Assembly: GCF_964340395.1 (NCBI RefSeq)
Contig: NC_135550.1
Coordinates: 19,119,176 to 19,181,175, forward strand
Origin: Glandiceps talaboti
Lineage: Eukaryota > Hemichordata > Enteropneusta > Spengelidae
DNA length: 62,000 nucleotides
Reading direction: 5' to 3'
In this document: in pieces, positions 1 to 12,136 of the stretch
Layout: each line of letters opens with the position of its first letter
Position numbering within the stretch: position 1 is the first letter of the stretch
Position numbers and translations under genes: made by a program
Notes under the pieces: generated by a model
What the model was told of the DNA's origin: nothing
Database searches by the model: none
Seen by the model: only the letters and a program-made list of their open reading frames with translations

Positions 1-1083
1 ATATCATATAGGAACTTGACTACTTTTCAATGACGAAATTTCTCTCTTTAGTACCTTTACTTCTGCGAAAACATGATTCTTACACTCCAACTCAACAGCA
101 GACTGCTGTGTCGCAAGTAGTTTGTCATGTAAGCTTATCAATATTTATTGGAAGCCATTCTTGATAGAAACTATGTCCTCATGAACAGCATGATGTACCA
201 GTCCTGTAAAATCTTAACTGAACGAGTGACATTATTGCGACCCATAGCACCAAAGTAAAGTGTTTTCTGTATGTACCACAATCGTTTATAGCATCCATAT
301 CAAGTATAAAAGTATACTGTTTCATTTGCTGATTGACCATGTTAGGAAGACCACATGCTAGGCTTGTAAATAGCATAGTTTTACACTTTATAAGAATGCT
401 ATAAATGAGTGTATCACATATAGAGAAAGTGCTTTACTTTAGTGTTCCTTGTTGTAGTTATAACTGTTAGTGTTACAGACGAAACAACCACTGTATATTA
501 CCACGAAAGACATGCTGCAATAAAAATGATGATATGGCCTTATCAAGTTTGGTTCCGATCTGGATTTTGTTCATTTTCCTGACCCCGAAAGTCTTTGCCA
601 TTGCTAACAATGGGACCTACCAACTCGTCATAACTTTATAAATACTTAGACCATCTACAATACGATTTTGAGATGATATATAGTTTACTATTGCAAATGG
701 GGAATTAATACCAAATTATTGATTATTTACTTAAAACATTGAGAAAATCCCTAAAACTCAGGATTTCCTTTGACACTAAGTAAAAATTTTGGGATTTTTT
801 GTGTGGAGAGATTCCTTTAGATTGACAAATTAATTACCTCCATGACAAAAAATCAAGAAAAATTGGTTAAAGGACTCTTGTAGTTAGGCAGGGTACAGAC
901 ATGCACGTACCTATACCTGTAGATTGTGACCCCTAAAATCACAGACAAGTAAGACAACTTGTCTGTGGGTCTATGTAGTAACCTGCACATCCAGAATGTG
1001 ACCTTTACCATAGGGTGGGTTGGGAGACTGTTTGAGTTAGAATGAATCTGGGAAAGTAGCTAGATTCATTTTTCGTGTGGTAG
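1..1083. other. Intergenic, nothing recognised
   Basis: AT-rich sequence with short stop-interrupted frames on both strands. No domain, RNA gene or long repeat seen. Confidence 0.5.
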
Positions 1084-1262
1084 GAGAGTTTTGTGGCCTA
1101 TATTGAAGTTGCCAAGAATGACGGAAGAACCAGAGAGTGCATCACTATACTCAAGCAGATCAGGAAAATTGTTTCAACATTAAGAAGCAGTGAATCCATG
1201 AGTTTTGTTTCCCAGCTTGGTGTTGGGACAATAAATGCAAAAGAAGTGGATAGTTTGTTGAG
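1084..1262 (+). CDS. Unassigned exon-like open stretch (about 59 codons)
   Basis: Following TTTTTCGTGTGGTAG, which resembles a weak 3' splice site, the frame GAG AGT TTT GTG is open for 59 codons. It reads AYIEVAKNDGRTRECITILK, QIRKIVSTLRSS, MSFVSQLGVG and NAKEVDSLL, and ends at AG|GTAGGG, a usable donor; without splicing it meets TAG at once. Composition (Lys, Arg, Glu, Ile; predicted helices) is protein-like and unlike the flanking AT-rich DNA. I recognise no family. It may be one exon of a gene mostly outside the window or inside repeats, a decayed mobile-element ORF, or chance. No partner exon was found nearby. Confidence 0.3.
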
Positions 1263-1465
1263 GTAGGGTTATCGAGATCTATGCGAGTTCACATAATGTA
1301 TGTTTAAAGGAGAAGTTGTCCCTGAAGGAGATTCGAAATGAAAATACATCATGTATGGTATATAATCACAGGGAACCAAGGAACTGTGTTGCAAATAAAA
1401 TAAATACCGGTAAGTAAATAAATATATAAATAAACAAACAAACAAACAAAATATACACAGGAAAA

Positions 1466-1560
1466 TAAACAATGGGTTCTGGGGAGTCATTTCATGATAT
1501 TTACATCACCTAGGAGCCTACATTATTACTTGTAATTTCAGAAAAACACCAAGTTGTACT
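1466..1560 (+). repeat. Dispersed repeat family B, copy 1
   Basis: It shares GGGTTCTGGGGAGTCATTTC, a following ATGAT..TTACATC block and an AAACACCAAGTTG end with copies near 22836, 27431 and 61217. All four lie in the same orientation. Confidence 0.6.
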
Positions 1561-1707
1561 TTTATAGGGTACTTTTTAACCTTGTTATTGACAAGCGTCA
1601 ACAGAAATAATTATTCATGGTTGAAGAGGGAATATTCAGGACTCCTAAGTGTAATAACAAAAAAAAAATATAGTAACAAACAAAATCCTTGTCAAAGTAA
1701 ATCCAAT

Positions 1708-1713
1708 TTTAAT
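1708..1713 (-). other. Possible CFAP70 poly(A) signal (ATTAAA)
   Basis: An ATTAAA variant hexamer on the minus strand about 455 bases after the CFAP70 stop. I saw no AATAAA between it and the stop. Confidence 0.25.
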
Positions 1714-2167
1714 ATAATAGTTTGTGTCACATCAACCATTTGTAAAATTACTATACATGTACAAAATACTATTTGATATGATTACAATTATAAGGTCATT
1801 AGGAGTTCATTCAATATGTACAAATTAAGTATTCTGAACATTGTACTTCTCTAGTTTGTGAAATCAAGTCCCCAATGTTCAAAAAAAATATCTGTAGGTA
1901 TTGTTATCATTGTAAACCCAACAGATCTCTCTGGACACTCGTCACAAGAGAGGATAAAATTAGTCTGGCCAATAAGAAGAATGCTATAAACCTGGTAACT
2001 GTGACTTCTGCTGATTATTGTCATAGAATAATGAACATATATACATCTTTTTTTTTCTTCTGAAAATGATGGAACAAAACCTCAGGACAAACAGTATCAA
2101 AATGTGCTGCTGGTTTTAGCTTAAAGGACGGTAGATTAAAAAAAGGGTCAATACTAGAAGCCAAAGA

Positions 2168-2398
2168 TTAGAACTCTGGGTTTCCAAATCCGACTTGTTC
2201 CTGCACTTCATGGATTTCAGAAAGTAAATCTTCATCTTGTAGTCCAACTTTGAGTGCATATTTGTAGGCTTGTTCTGCTTCTAGTTGTCGTTCTGTCTTC
2301 AAACAGACCAAGGACAGATATCCCCATACTTCAGAGTCAGTATTGTTGAGAATATTGGCTTCTGACAATGCATCTTCTGCTTCAGCTAATTCTCCAAG
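2168..2398 (-). CDS. CFAP70: CFAP70 last coding exon 27 (residues 1081-1156, stop TAA)
   Basis: It encodes [44 protein letters not shown] and the C terminus [16 protein letters not shown], then TAA at 2168-2170. All four blocks have close human counterparts. Confidence 0.98.
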   Translation of the reverse strand, partial: LGELAEAEDALSEANILNNTDSEVWGYLSLVCLKTERQLEAEQAYKYALKVGLQDEDLLSEIHEVQEQVGFGNPEF

Positions 2399-5300
2399 CT
2401 GTTAACATTGATAAAATATAGCATACGTAAATGTTTTATGATCCAAAAGTTATTACATGATAATTGTTGTGCGGCCCTCCCTTGAAGCAAAGAATGCATG
2501 AAAAGAAAGCCTGCCCTCTATGGCCATTATCTGCCATCATTGGGTAATTTATTGAACAATCAGAAAGTTCTGCAGAAATCTGCATAATTACGAGATTTCC
2601 TAGCTTCAAGTACAAATAAACAGATATATAACAAACCACACAGTCATAACAAATAACCCATAAATGCCAAATTTCGTAACAAATCCATATCTCACCCTGT
2701 AGCAGGCAATACCAACACCCAACCATGATACACATGATGGAGATTTCTTGCAAGCCATTAAGAAGGTGTTCTTGGCATCTTCAAACTGCAAAAAAATATG
2801 AAATAGTATGTTAGCAATCATATGTGTATAGAAACAAAAAAATACATGTACCACTTCTAAAGTTTTCACAGTATCATTGTTGGATTATGGATCTCTGCTT
2901 ATGTCTAGTTAGGGCATGTATTGAAACAAACTAACTAAATGCATAGTAGACACACATTTGTATTCAAGCTACAGAACACAGTAGGTTATGTTAAAGGCCC
3001 ATGTCAGATGAGCATGAATTGTGGATTAGGAAAATTGCTGACTTGCAGAGTTATAGAAAAACTTGGTCGTGGACGAAAGGATGATCCTATGCAATCCATA
3101 TGTATGTAGTCACTGATAAAATATAACACTATTGCAAGAACCTGGAACTGAATCATAGGATTACATTTACACTCCCTAGCATAGCATAGCATTTGTGTCA
3201 TTTGCAATGCATGGACACTGTTCTACACACATGTACGTCACAAGTTTACTTCTTACCTTGCCCTCTTGAAGATATATGGAAGCCAATCTTAGGTAGATTG
3301 AGTGCATCTCCCTTGCATCAGACACAAATGACAGAGTTCTCTCATAACAGCTCTTTGCCTCCATAATATCACCTTGTAAGTAACGTAAATGACCAGTAAT
3401 AGCCCAGGCATCTGGATCCTATACAAAAAACAAACAAACAAAGGTATTACTATTCATGTGTTCATGCACAACTGTTTTCATATGGCTCCAAAGATCAGCT
3501 TGGGTTCATATACATCTATAAAATCATGAAGTGACTCTCCAGGACCCAAAATTTATGACAATACATCTATTTCCCATTAGGGGTGTTGTAGGTACAATCT
3601 ACCTGAGTTCCAACGTTGTTTTTTTTTACCTGGGTTTCCCATCAAAATTATGATGCAGTGTATGGCAGTCTATGCAAGTTTTCCCACTTTTCACCACCTC
3701 TTAACTTATTGGGGTCGTGAACCTTAGCAAAACATTCTAAATGACAATGCTTATAGAATTACAATATTACTAGTTGTGTAGTACCTGATGATCCATGACA
3801 AGGGCCTCGCGTAAGTTTTCTTCTGCCTCTTCCAGTTCTTTTCTTTGTAGTTTAAGTCTTGCCAATGCTACATAGTAAGGTGCACTTGGGCCACCACTTG
3901 GTGATAACAATTCATGTGCCAAGGCTCTTTCACAAAACTGTCAACAAAACAATTAGCATTCTAATCAAGACAAGTAACTATTGAATAGACAATTTGACAC
4001 TTTCAAATTTTAGCCATCAATAAAGAATTCTGCAAATATAAGTAAATGGACATCACCTATACAAAATGAGATTTTATTATAAGGTCAGTCTGACTAGATA
4101 GCCTTTCTCTGATAATGATGTTGACATGCACTTACATGGTGTCTCAATGAATGAAACCTTTCAAGGGTGCTAAAGCAAATTACTATTTTAATCTAGGGAT
4201 TGATAGTCCAGGTCAAAGGTCAGTTTTATAGTGAAAGCTCATCTCTAAAAGTATGGGTGTGTACTCTCAAACTGTATCTGTATTTTTAAAACTTCAAAAG
4301 TATATTGCCAATTGACCTTGTATATAAAGGTCAAGATCATTGGCTACCTAACACTTAGGATAAAGGTTGCCTCTGATAATATTGGTGTACACAATTGAAT
4401 AGTGACCCTATGAGCAAAACTTCTAAAGTTTGTTTGTGCAAATGTCAATTTGGCCTTGGACATGAAGGTCGAGGTCAAAAGTCAGTGTCTGAATAGAAAA
4501 CTTGACTTGGGATAAAAATACTTATTATCAATGTCAACATACGTTTGTGGCTTTCACTTCCAACAAAAATTCCACAGCAATCATAAATATACTAGTTTCT
4601 GGAACAGGTGTAGGTTCTCTAGGTGGGATCTCTTCTTCCATAGGTGAACCCTGTCTGCTGCCATCTTGAGGCTGACTAACAGGTCTGTTACTCTGTGCAC
4701 TTTGTTTTCTACCATCTGGAGCTATCAAATAAAAACAACGACAGCCAAATAAAATATGGTAACTCACTACTTTAACAAACATACAAATCACATGTATATA
4801 ACAGGACAATAAACAGTTGTAAAGAATAAACGGGGGAAGAAAACATTACATCTCATGGTAAGGATGACAACAATGGATGGTGATTTAAAAATTTGCAAAC
4901 CCATGGTAGACCTTGAGGAAAATATTACATGTACAACTTCTCTCACTGAACTGTCAGAACTCAATATATCAAAGATTTTCTAAGAGAACACTCAGTAGGC
5001 CTATAGCTTTAACGATGAGTTGGACTAAAAAACCACAATAACTTTTCGAAACTGTTTTTTTATAGTTCAAAATACATCACAAATGGATACATTGCGATGT
5101 AAGCTTTATAATGTGAACTGAAAGCAAAGACATCTTTTTTGTCTGACAGCCAAAGTTTTGGGTTCTCTCCCAGTGTATACCCTACCCAAGGAAGTGTCTT
5201 ATTGTTTCCTATATGGAGTTCTACCAGTTTCATGAAAGGTTGTCAAACACTTGTCTGTCTATCCGCTGGAAGTGTGACTCCACTACACATGTTCTCTACT

Positions 5301-8300
5301 CATACACAGGATAGAGAATAAATGAGGCATATCTGAGTAACAGCTAGTACACGTCCAGCAAGCAGACAGACAGACAAGCCAAGCAATCTTGAAGCCCACA
5401 TATGTAAACAGTCCACCAGCCACCATGCAGCACCATGTCCTACTGTATCTGAATAATCACACCACCACACCATGCAGACATGTAAAATAGTCAAGTTCCA
5501 TACATTACAACAAAAAATACATGTGTTTACAACAAATACTTGAATACAATACCAAAAAAAGGACACCTTTACACAATGTACTAACATCATGGAAAGTGCA
5601 ACCATAGATTTTTTCTTGGTTATCATTATGCATTTGAATCTTTTTTATCATTTTTTCTCTTTTTTGTTGTTGCCAATTTTTGGTTCAAATTCTATGTATT
5701 ACTCAGTCTGTACTATAATAGTCGCTTTATTGACTATATCATCAATGATTCATCTACTAAAAATACAACTACAATGATAATAAGTCTTGATATGTAATAC
5801 ATTGTGGTGTCAGGGTAAAGACTATTAATGACATCTTCATTTACATTTCTTGAATCTGGCAACTTTGTGATGCACTGTATGTCCCATATACAAAGAATAG
5901 ATAGAGCATTGACAGTTGAGAAAGCAGAAAGAGAGTATAAGTACAAAGTTAGGAGCAATTTACCATAACTGAGATAAAACTGATGGTTTGCAAGTCACTG
6001 TTATACTATCATGTTAAGAGGTTTATTTGACAGTTAGATGAGACATGTCATTCCGTCATCATTGGCCTTCTTGTTAAGCACCAGCTGCAACTGGAACACG
6101 TTTTGAAACTGTTCATTAGATATGGTGACTATTGAACACTCTGAACACTATTCAATCAACTGTGGATATACATATTCGTGTAGTTGTACCATTCTCGTAA
6201 GCCAAAGAACATATTACTGCTTTATATGCAATGAAGTACCTCTTGGCAGGTATGTTTTGGATGGTGCCACAAAGAGGCCTGTGGTTTACAATATTGAGCT
6301 GTACACATAATATGATACAAGAAAATCCAGTCAAATTAATCGTTAGGTCCACACCCTAAACTCAGCACCCCAAACATGATCCTATTTCTAACCTGTTACT
6401 ATATATAAAACATGGATAAAATCAACCTTTGACAAGCATATACAACATCTAATTATTAGTATTTTGACAATTTCAATAACATATTGTTGGTTGTATGGTC
6501 AAAAACACAAAAACCCAGTTACAACTAGTACAGGTTTCAAGCCAATGAGGACATCCCAATATGACACACACATATAGACTAGATGTTTATTTACCCAGTG
6601 AGAAATAATGAAATGATAGTCATAGCTAGCTATTTAGAACAAATGAGAAGGGTAACTAGGGAGTCAGGAAGTAGGAAAGTGAAGCCTGACCCCCTCAACA
6701 TGGAAAATTGCAGATGAGAGTTCTCATGCAGGGTTTATACATGAATAAAGAAAATACAGAAAAAACATCACTAATGTGCTGTTAAATGACATCTCCAAAG
6801 ATAAAGTCTAACAAATTTCAAGTTGACCTTGAAGATCAACGTCAAGGTCAAAAGTCATAGTGTAAGTAAAAAGCTTGCCTCTAACAATGTGGGTGTAGAC
6901 ACTTGAATGGCGTCTAGGTATAAAACTTCCAAAGCTATTGAGCAATTTCCTACTTGACCTTGAAGATGAAGGTCAAGCTCAAAGTTCAAGGTATGTTAAG
7001 AAAGCGTACTTCTGATGATATGGGTGTAGACACTTGAATAGAGTCTCTCTGTATTCAACTTGGTGAGTTATAGTAGAAAGACAAGTTTTGGCAATTACTT
7101 TTAGACCTTGAAAATAATGGTCAAGGTCGAAGGTCTAATGCCTGAGCTCACCATTGATATTGTAAGGGTAGACACTTGTATAGTTCAAGATCAGAGGCAA
7201 CATGTGCATTTTTTAGTTTAATACACATGGTGGACGGAAGCATGGACAGATGGATGGGACTCATCATAGTAGTCCCCTCTGGGCTTCATCTGTTGGGGAC
7301 TTATAAGTGATATATAATGAATCATGATGGTGTTGTTTCTGAAGCCATAAACAAAATACAGTATATCAAAAACCCTAAAATATACATTCTTTTTGATTAC
7401 AAAAAAAAGAGTTCAATTATTCATGAAAGGGTATGCAAATTAGAAAATGAGAGTACAGTAAAGAGATGATACATAAAAAAGATTAATATGGTTTGCTTTA
7501 ATTAATGTAACCACTCCAATCACAGAGAGTAATCTTTCATCCAATCTTAAAATGTAGACAGCATCATATTAATGGGACAAATGAATACAAATGTTAAAAA
7601 CAAATTATCAATCAATACATAATCATTCATTCATTCATTCATTCAATAGCTGTACAGCTGGATGGTCCACATGTCAAATGTTCTCTCTACACAGACTGTG
7701 AACCCAGTATTCAAATTTTAGTAGATACCACACATAGAAGCTGATTGGTTGAATAAAGTCACATGGTAGAAGCTGATTGGTTGAATGAGTCACATGGTGC
7801 CTATGTTATAGTAATTGTGTCAAGTTACCCAAATGTGACCTTGTAGGTCATATTTGAAAATGTGACTTCTGTACAAATAACCTTGAACTTCAACACGTGA
7901 CGTACCAATTTTATGCTGATTTTTTAGATAATGCAGATAATGAGGCTTGACTAAAATAATGAGTTCACAGGCTGTATGGTGAGAATGCTAATCTAAACTA
8001 CCACACACACACACAAATAACTATTATCAGAGAAATAAAGATGGGTGATGTGAGACGGCAACACAGCTGAAATTAATAACTTTGATTGATGTTAAGTCAT
8101 GGATACATTACATAGATACATACATACATACATAGATACATACATAGATACATACATACATACATACATACATAGATACATACATAGATACATACATACA
8201 TACATACATACATACATCATACATATGAACATACATATGTACATACGTAAATTCATGCATACATACATACATACATACATACATACATACATACATACAT

Positions 8301-11300
8301 CATACATATGAACATACATATGTACATACGTAAATACATACATGCATACATACATACATACATACATACATACATACATACATACATACATGTAGATACG
8401 CACACACGCACACGAACACATGCACATGCACACAGACATTGACACTTTGGATTTGAAATATCATAAACAGTGCAAAAAATAGATGGGAATTTGAACAAAC
8501 CAACCACCTTTCAGGAAGGCAGCACACACAAAATAAGACAAAAAAAAATGAATGTGCAAGGGTTAATTAAAATATGATCATTAGTTGGACTTGAAATGTA
8601 CAGCCCACGGTTAGGCAGCATATACAGGTAATCGATCAAGTTAGTTGTTACCTTTTTCCATTTGAAGGGAATGCAATGAATCTGAAGAAAAAAGTTTATT
8701 GTTGGATTAATCAGATAAATTTACAAAATATAGCAGTTTGCTGATAAATAAATCATTATGTAATTATGATGATGCATGGTTTTTTTTAATTTTTAATTTA
8801 TATTTTATATGAGGGCATGATATATTTTTCTGTCATCAAAGCCAAGTTTAATGTTTAGATTTCTTACACTTACACTTGTTATTTTGATATTGCTGTCACA
8901 ATGAAATCATACATCAACTACCCAAAACACCATTTATACACTATGACATGCAGTGTGTTACTTTCAGTATATGTGAGCATTGCCCATGCAGTGATATAAT
9001 CTACGAACAGTGCAGTTCCACCATCTATAACCAAAAAGAAGCTTGCAGCAGCAAACCCCAATGACTTGTCAGACAGATACTTGTACCAGTATCTACAAAC
9101 AAAACAGACCCTTTTCTACCACTTACCGAGTACATTTAACCATTTTTATAGACTGATTACATTATTTTGGAATACCATAGCAACAAAAATTACCTGATTT
9201 GGATGAAACTGACAATTTCTTCTTATGAGCTGAAGACACACTTCCTGCTTTGTCTTTTCCTGACTTGTGTGATTTGCCACTCTCTGATGGAGTGACGGGA
9301 GTTTTAACTAGAAGAAAAACAAAATAACATAATAAGTCTATCATTCTGCTCTATGATCAATCAATCATTTCATCCTATGGTAAATCTGTCAAGCATTTTG
9401 AGTCCAGGGATTCAATCCCAGATTCTCATATTAGTGTTATCTTATAAATGGAGCCATAGATAACATACGATCATTCTTTGGTTCTGGACCACCATTTTTC
9501 TGTAGCCCTGTCAGACAACCGTTTTTCATATAATTGTGTTTTTCACTCCTAATCTGAATTGGACCATAAAGAATTAATTAAAGCCTATATTAGTTATTAC
9601 TTGCAATTTTTCAACCTATAAAATAATAATATAAGAATGTAATAATACATTTTTCAGCTCTATCAGAGCATTTCAGAATATGTTCACATCTGTTCGTTTA
9701 TGGATTCAAAGAAGTTAAGAAAATTTAACCCTACTTTTATCTCTTTCAACATCTTCCAAGGGTGCATCACCACCCCCACCACCAGCTTGCTGTTTGTCAG
9801 TATCTTCAGGAGCAGCTGCTTTTAGTTTTGCTGCAGCATTGGCAACGTTTCTCTTCTGGGCTTCTAAGAAGGCAAACTCTGCTTGGATGTCACTCTCAAC
9901 ACCATCATAAAACAGACCTAGGAAACATCATGCACAACAAAATTCATTTATAATTTGGGTTGAGATGAAAGTAGTTTGTAGCGTGTTCCAAACAATGTCA
10001 ATCAATCCCAGGTGTCTGTACTGTGTTATTACATCAGTGAAACTATAAGGATTACATGCAATCACTCTTTTGGTCTTGACAACCTTTTTTCTACGGCTTG
10101 ATCTGCCTTACTGTTTTTTACACCTAGTCTCAATTAGGTCTCTAAAAAATACAATGTAACCATATACAAAAGCTGGAAAACTCCCTTTGTCATAAATTCT
10201 GAAAATAAAGTAAAACATAATCATAATCCAAACATGATTTTCAACAGAAGTGCCACACCAATAAAAATAATTGATATGCGGAGCTGCCTTCCCCCTACAC
10301 ATACTAATTCAGGTAGGAGGTAGGATTGGCTATTGTCAATGTCAACAAGAACATATCTTGAAACTTAAGCTCATGAATTTATTTTCGTTTTGCACCAAAA
10401 TTTTCAAGTGTTTTAAAAACACTGAAGAAGCCATGTGAACGATTGTACAATACATATACTCCTTACCCAGCAATGTCCAGGCTAAGGTACTGTTTGGATC
10501 AACATTTGTTGCAGTTTCAAAGAATGTTTCAGCGACATCATTTCTTTCTTCCATCGCACAGACAATTCCGTACAACATTAAACCATTGACATGAGTCTGG
10601 TTAATGGACACTGTCTCCTTGAAACACTCTTCAGCCTGAAGGATTTAAAGCAGACACAGATATCACTGAATAAAGATTTACAGTGGTGACGAACGATGGG
10701 TGCGGTATTGTGCGATGATGGTCACATGGTTTGGGTGATGACATGACTATTGCTGGTTTGTTTGATCTTTTCATTTGACATTTGTTTTTTGAATGACTTT
10801 TGAAGTACTGAAGTTTCTTTGGAAAAAATTTGAAACACATAAGTGCATGAATCAACTCAGCTGAATAAACGAGGACCAGTAAGACATGTGAGGGATTTTC
10901 CAGTGCATTTTAATAGTGACAGCATGGATTGAATGCTCCCTGTACTTGGCAGTTAAAAGAAATGTAAAGGATTGTACTAGAGTAGGTCTGTGTCTGGAAT
11001 ATTCTACACCACTTTGAACAGTTTTTTGATCACAGGAAGCCCCCAAATTAAAATCTGTATTTACCATTATTTACAGATGCATAATACTTTGAATATAAGA
11101 ATGCGGAAATATAGCATACATGTAAATGTAACTTGAATTAACATGTGAAATCTCAGATAGATTCAATTACACAGAATAAATATAAGAGCTGGTAACTGTA
11201 CTTACTTTAGAGATATCATTGATGAGGAGACAGAATGTACCATAATCAAACCATACATCAGCATCATTCCTGTTACGAGCGATTCTCTGTGGATGAGATA

Positions 11301-12063
11301 AAGTGAAAAGTGTCACTAAGTTTAGAATTTTAGAAGTTGGTGAGAACCAATAACTGTGTATAGAGTGACAAGAAAGAAATATGTATCACTATTCATAAGC
11401 TATTTTGACCTATGTGCTAGATAACAAAAACAAAATAAGGGCAACTATCAGGGACAAATGAGCACACCAATGAAGTCACTGGAGGAGGAGGGGGGGGGGG
11501 GTTCAAACTAGTAAGAACTTGGCCAAATGATGATACATATTACATACCAAGTCGCAAGTAAATATGTTGGCTAGTTCTTGAACTAGTATATATTATATTG
11601 GGAAAATTACATGAGTTTTAACTTATCTGCCTTTTGAGGTAACCACGATTTCCATATTTTGGCAAAAAAAGCCAAACAAAATGAATAATAATCTTTATTT
11701 TTATTTTTTTTTACTGGATAGTTCCTTAAGCATATAAACACTTGTCTCCCAAGAAGTCCAGTGAGGGCCATCCCTCATGGGTTCAGTGTTAATGCAAGAG
11801 GAGACCGGAGTACCCACGGAAAACCTGCGTTGTTCGGTAGAGTCAAACTGAACGACACTCTTCCTACTTACAGCGTGGTAAATTTAATTGAACCCTGAAT
11901 GGGATTCGAACCCCGACCGCAGTGGTAAGAGGCAAGTGGTTTTAACCACTCAACCACCGACAACCCATGCTACCTAGACTCTTCAAACATGCATAGAAGC
12001 ATAGAATGGAAATCTGGAGAATTGATTTTAACTGATGATTAACGTATCAGTGATTACTTGCAT

Positions 12064-12136
<73 letters not shown>

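Larger units (their letters stand above)
1263..2167. other. CFAP70 3' flank with a simple repeat and one family B copy
   Basis: It holds an AAAT/AAAC simple repeat (about 1393-1452), a copy of dispersed repeat B (about 1466-1560), and then the probable 3' UTR of CFAP70. No other gene is visible. Confidence 0.5.
4722..8651. other. Large CFAP70 intron (between exons 23 and 22)
   Basis: About 3.9 kb. From 4722 to about 6780 I see no exon or repeat of note. The rest carries family A (6780-7280), an ATTC microsatellite (7623-7646), a two-copy duplication (7725-7797) and the ATAC array (8108-8440). Confidence 0.6.

Noticed and set aside
8962-9092. Exon-like minus-strand stretch with a fine acceptor (TTTTGTTTGTAG) and a 43-codon open frame
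   Set aside because: Its open frame needs phase 2 entry while CFAP70 exon 21 ends in phase 1, where it hits a stop. Nothing in it resembles CFAP70. At most a poison exon.
11880-11960. tRNA gene
   Set aside because: A and B boxes are present, but the acceptor and anticodon arms do not pair and a SINE body follows.
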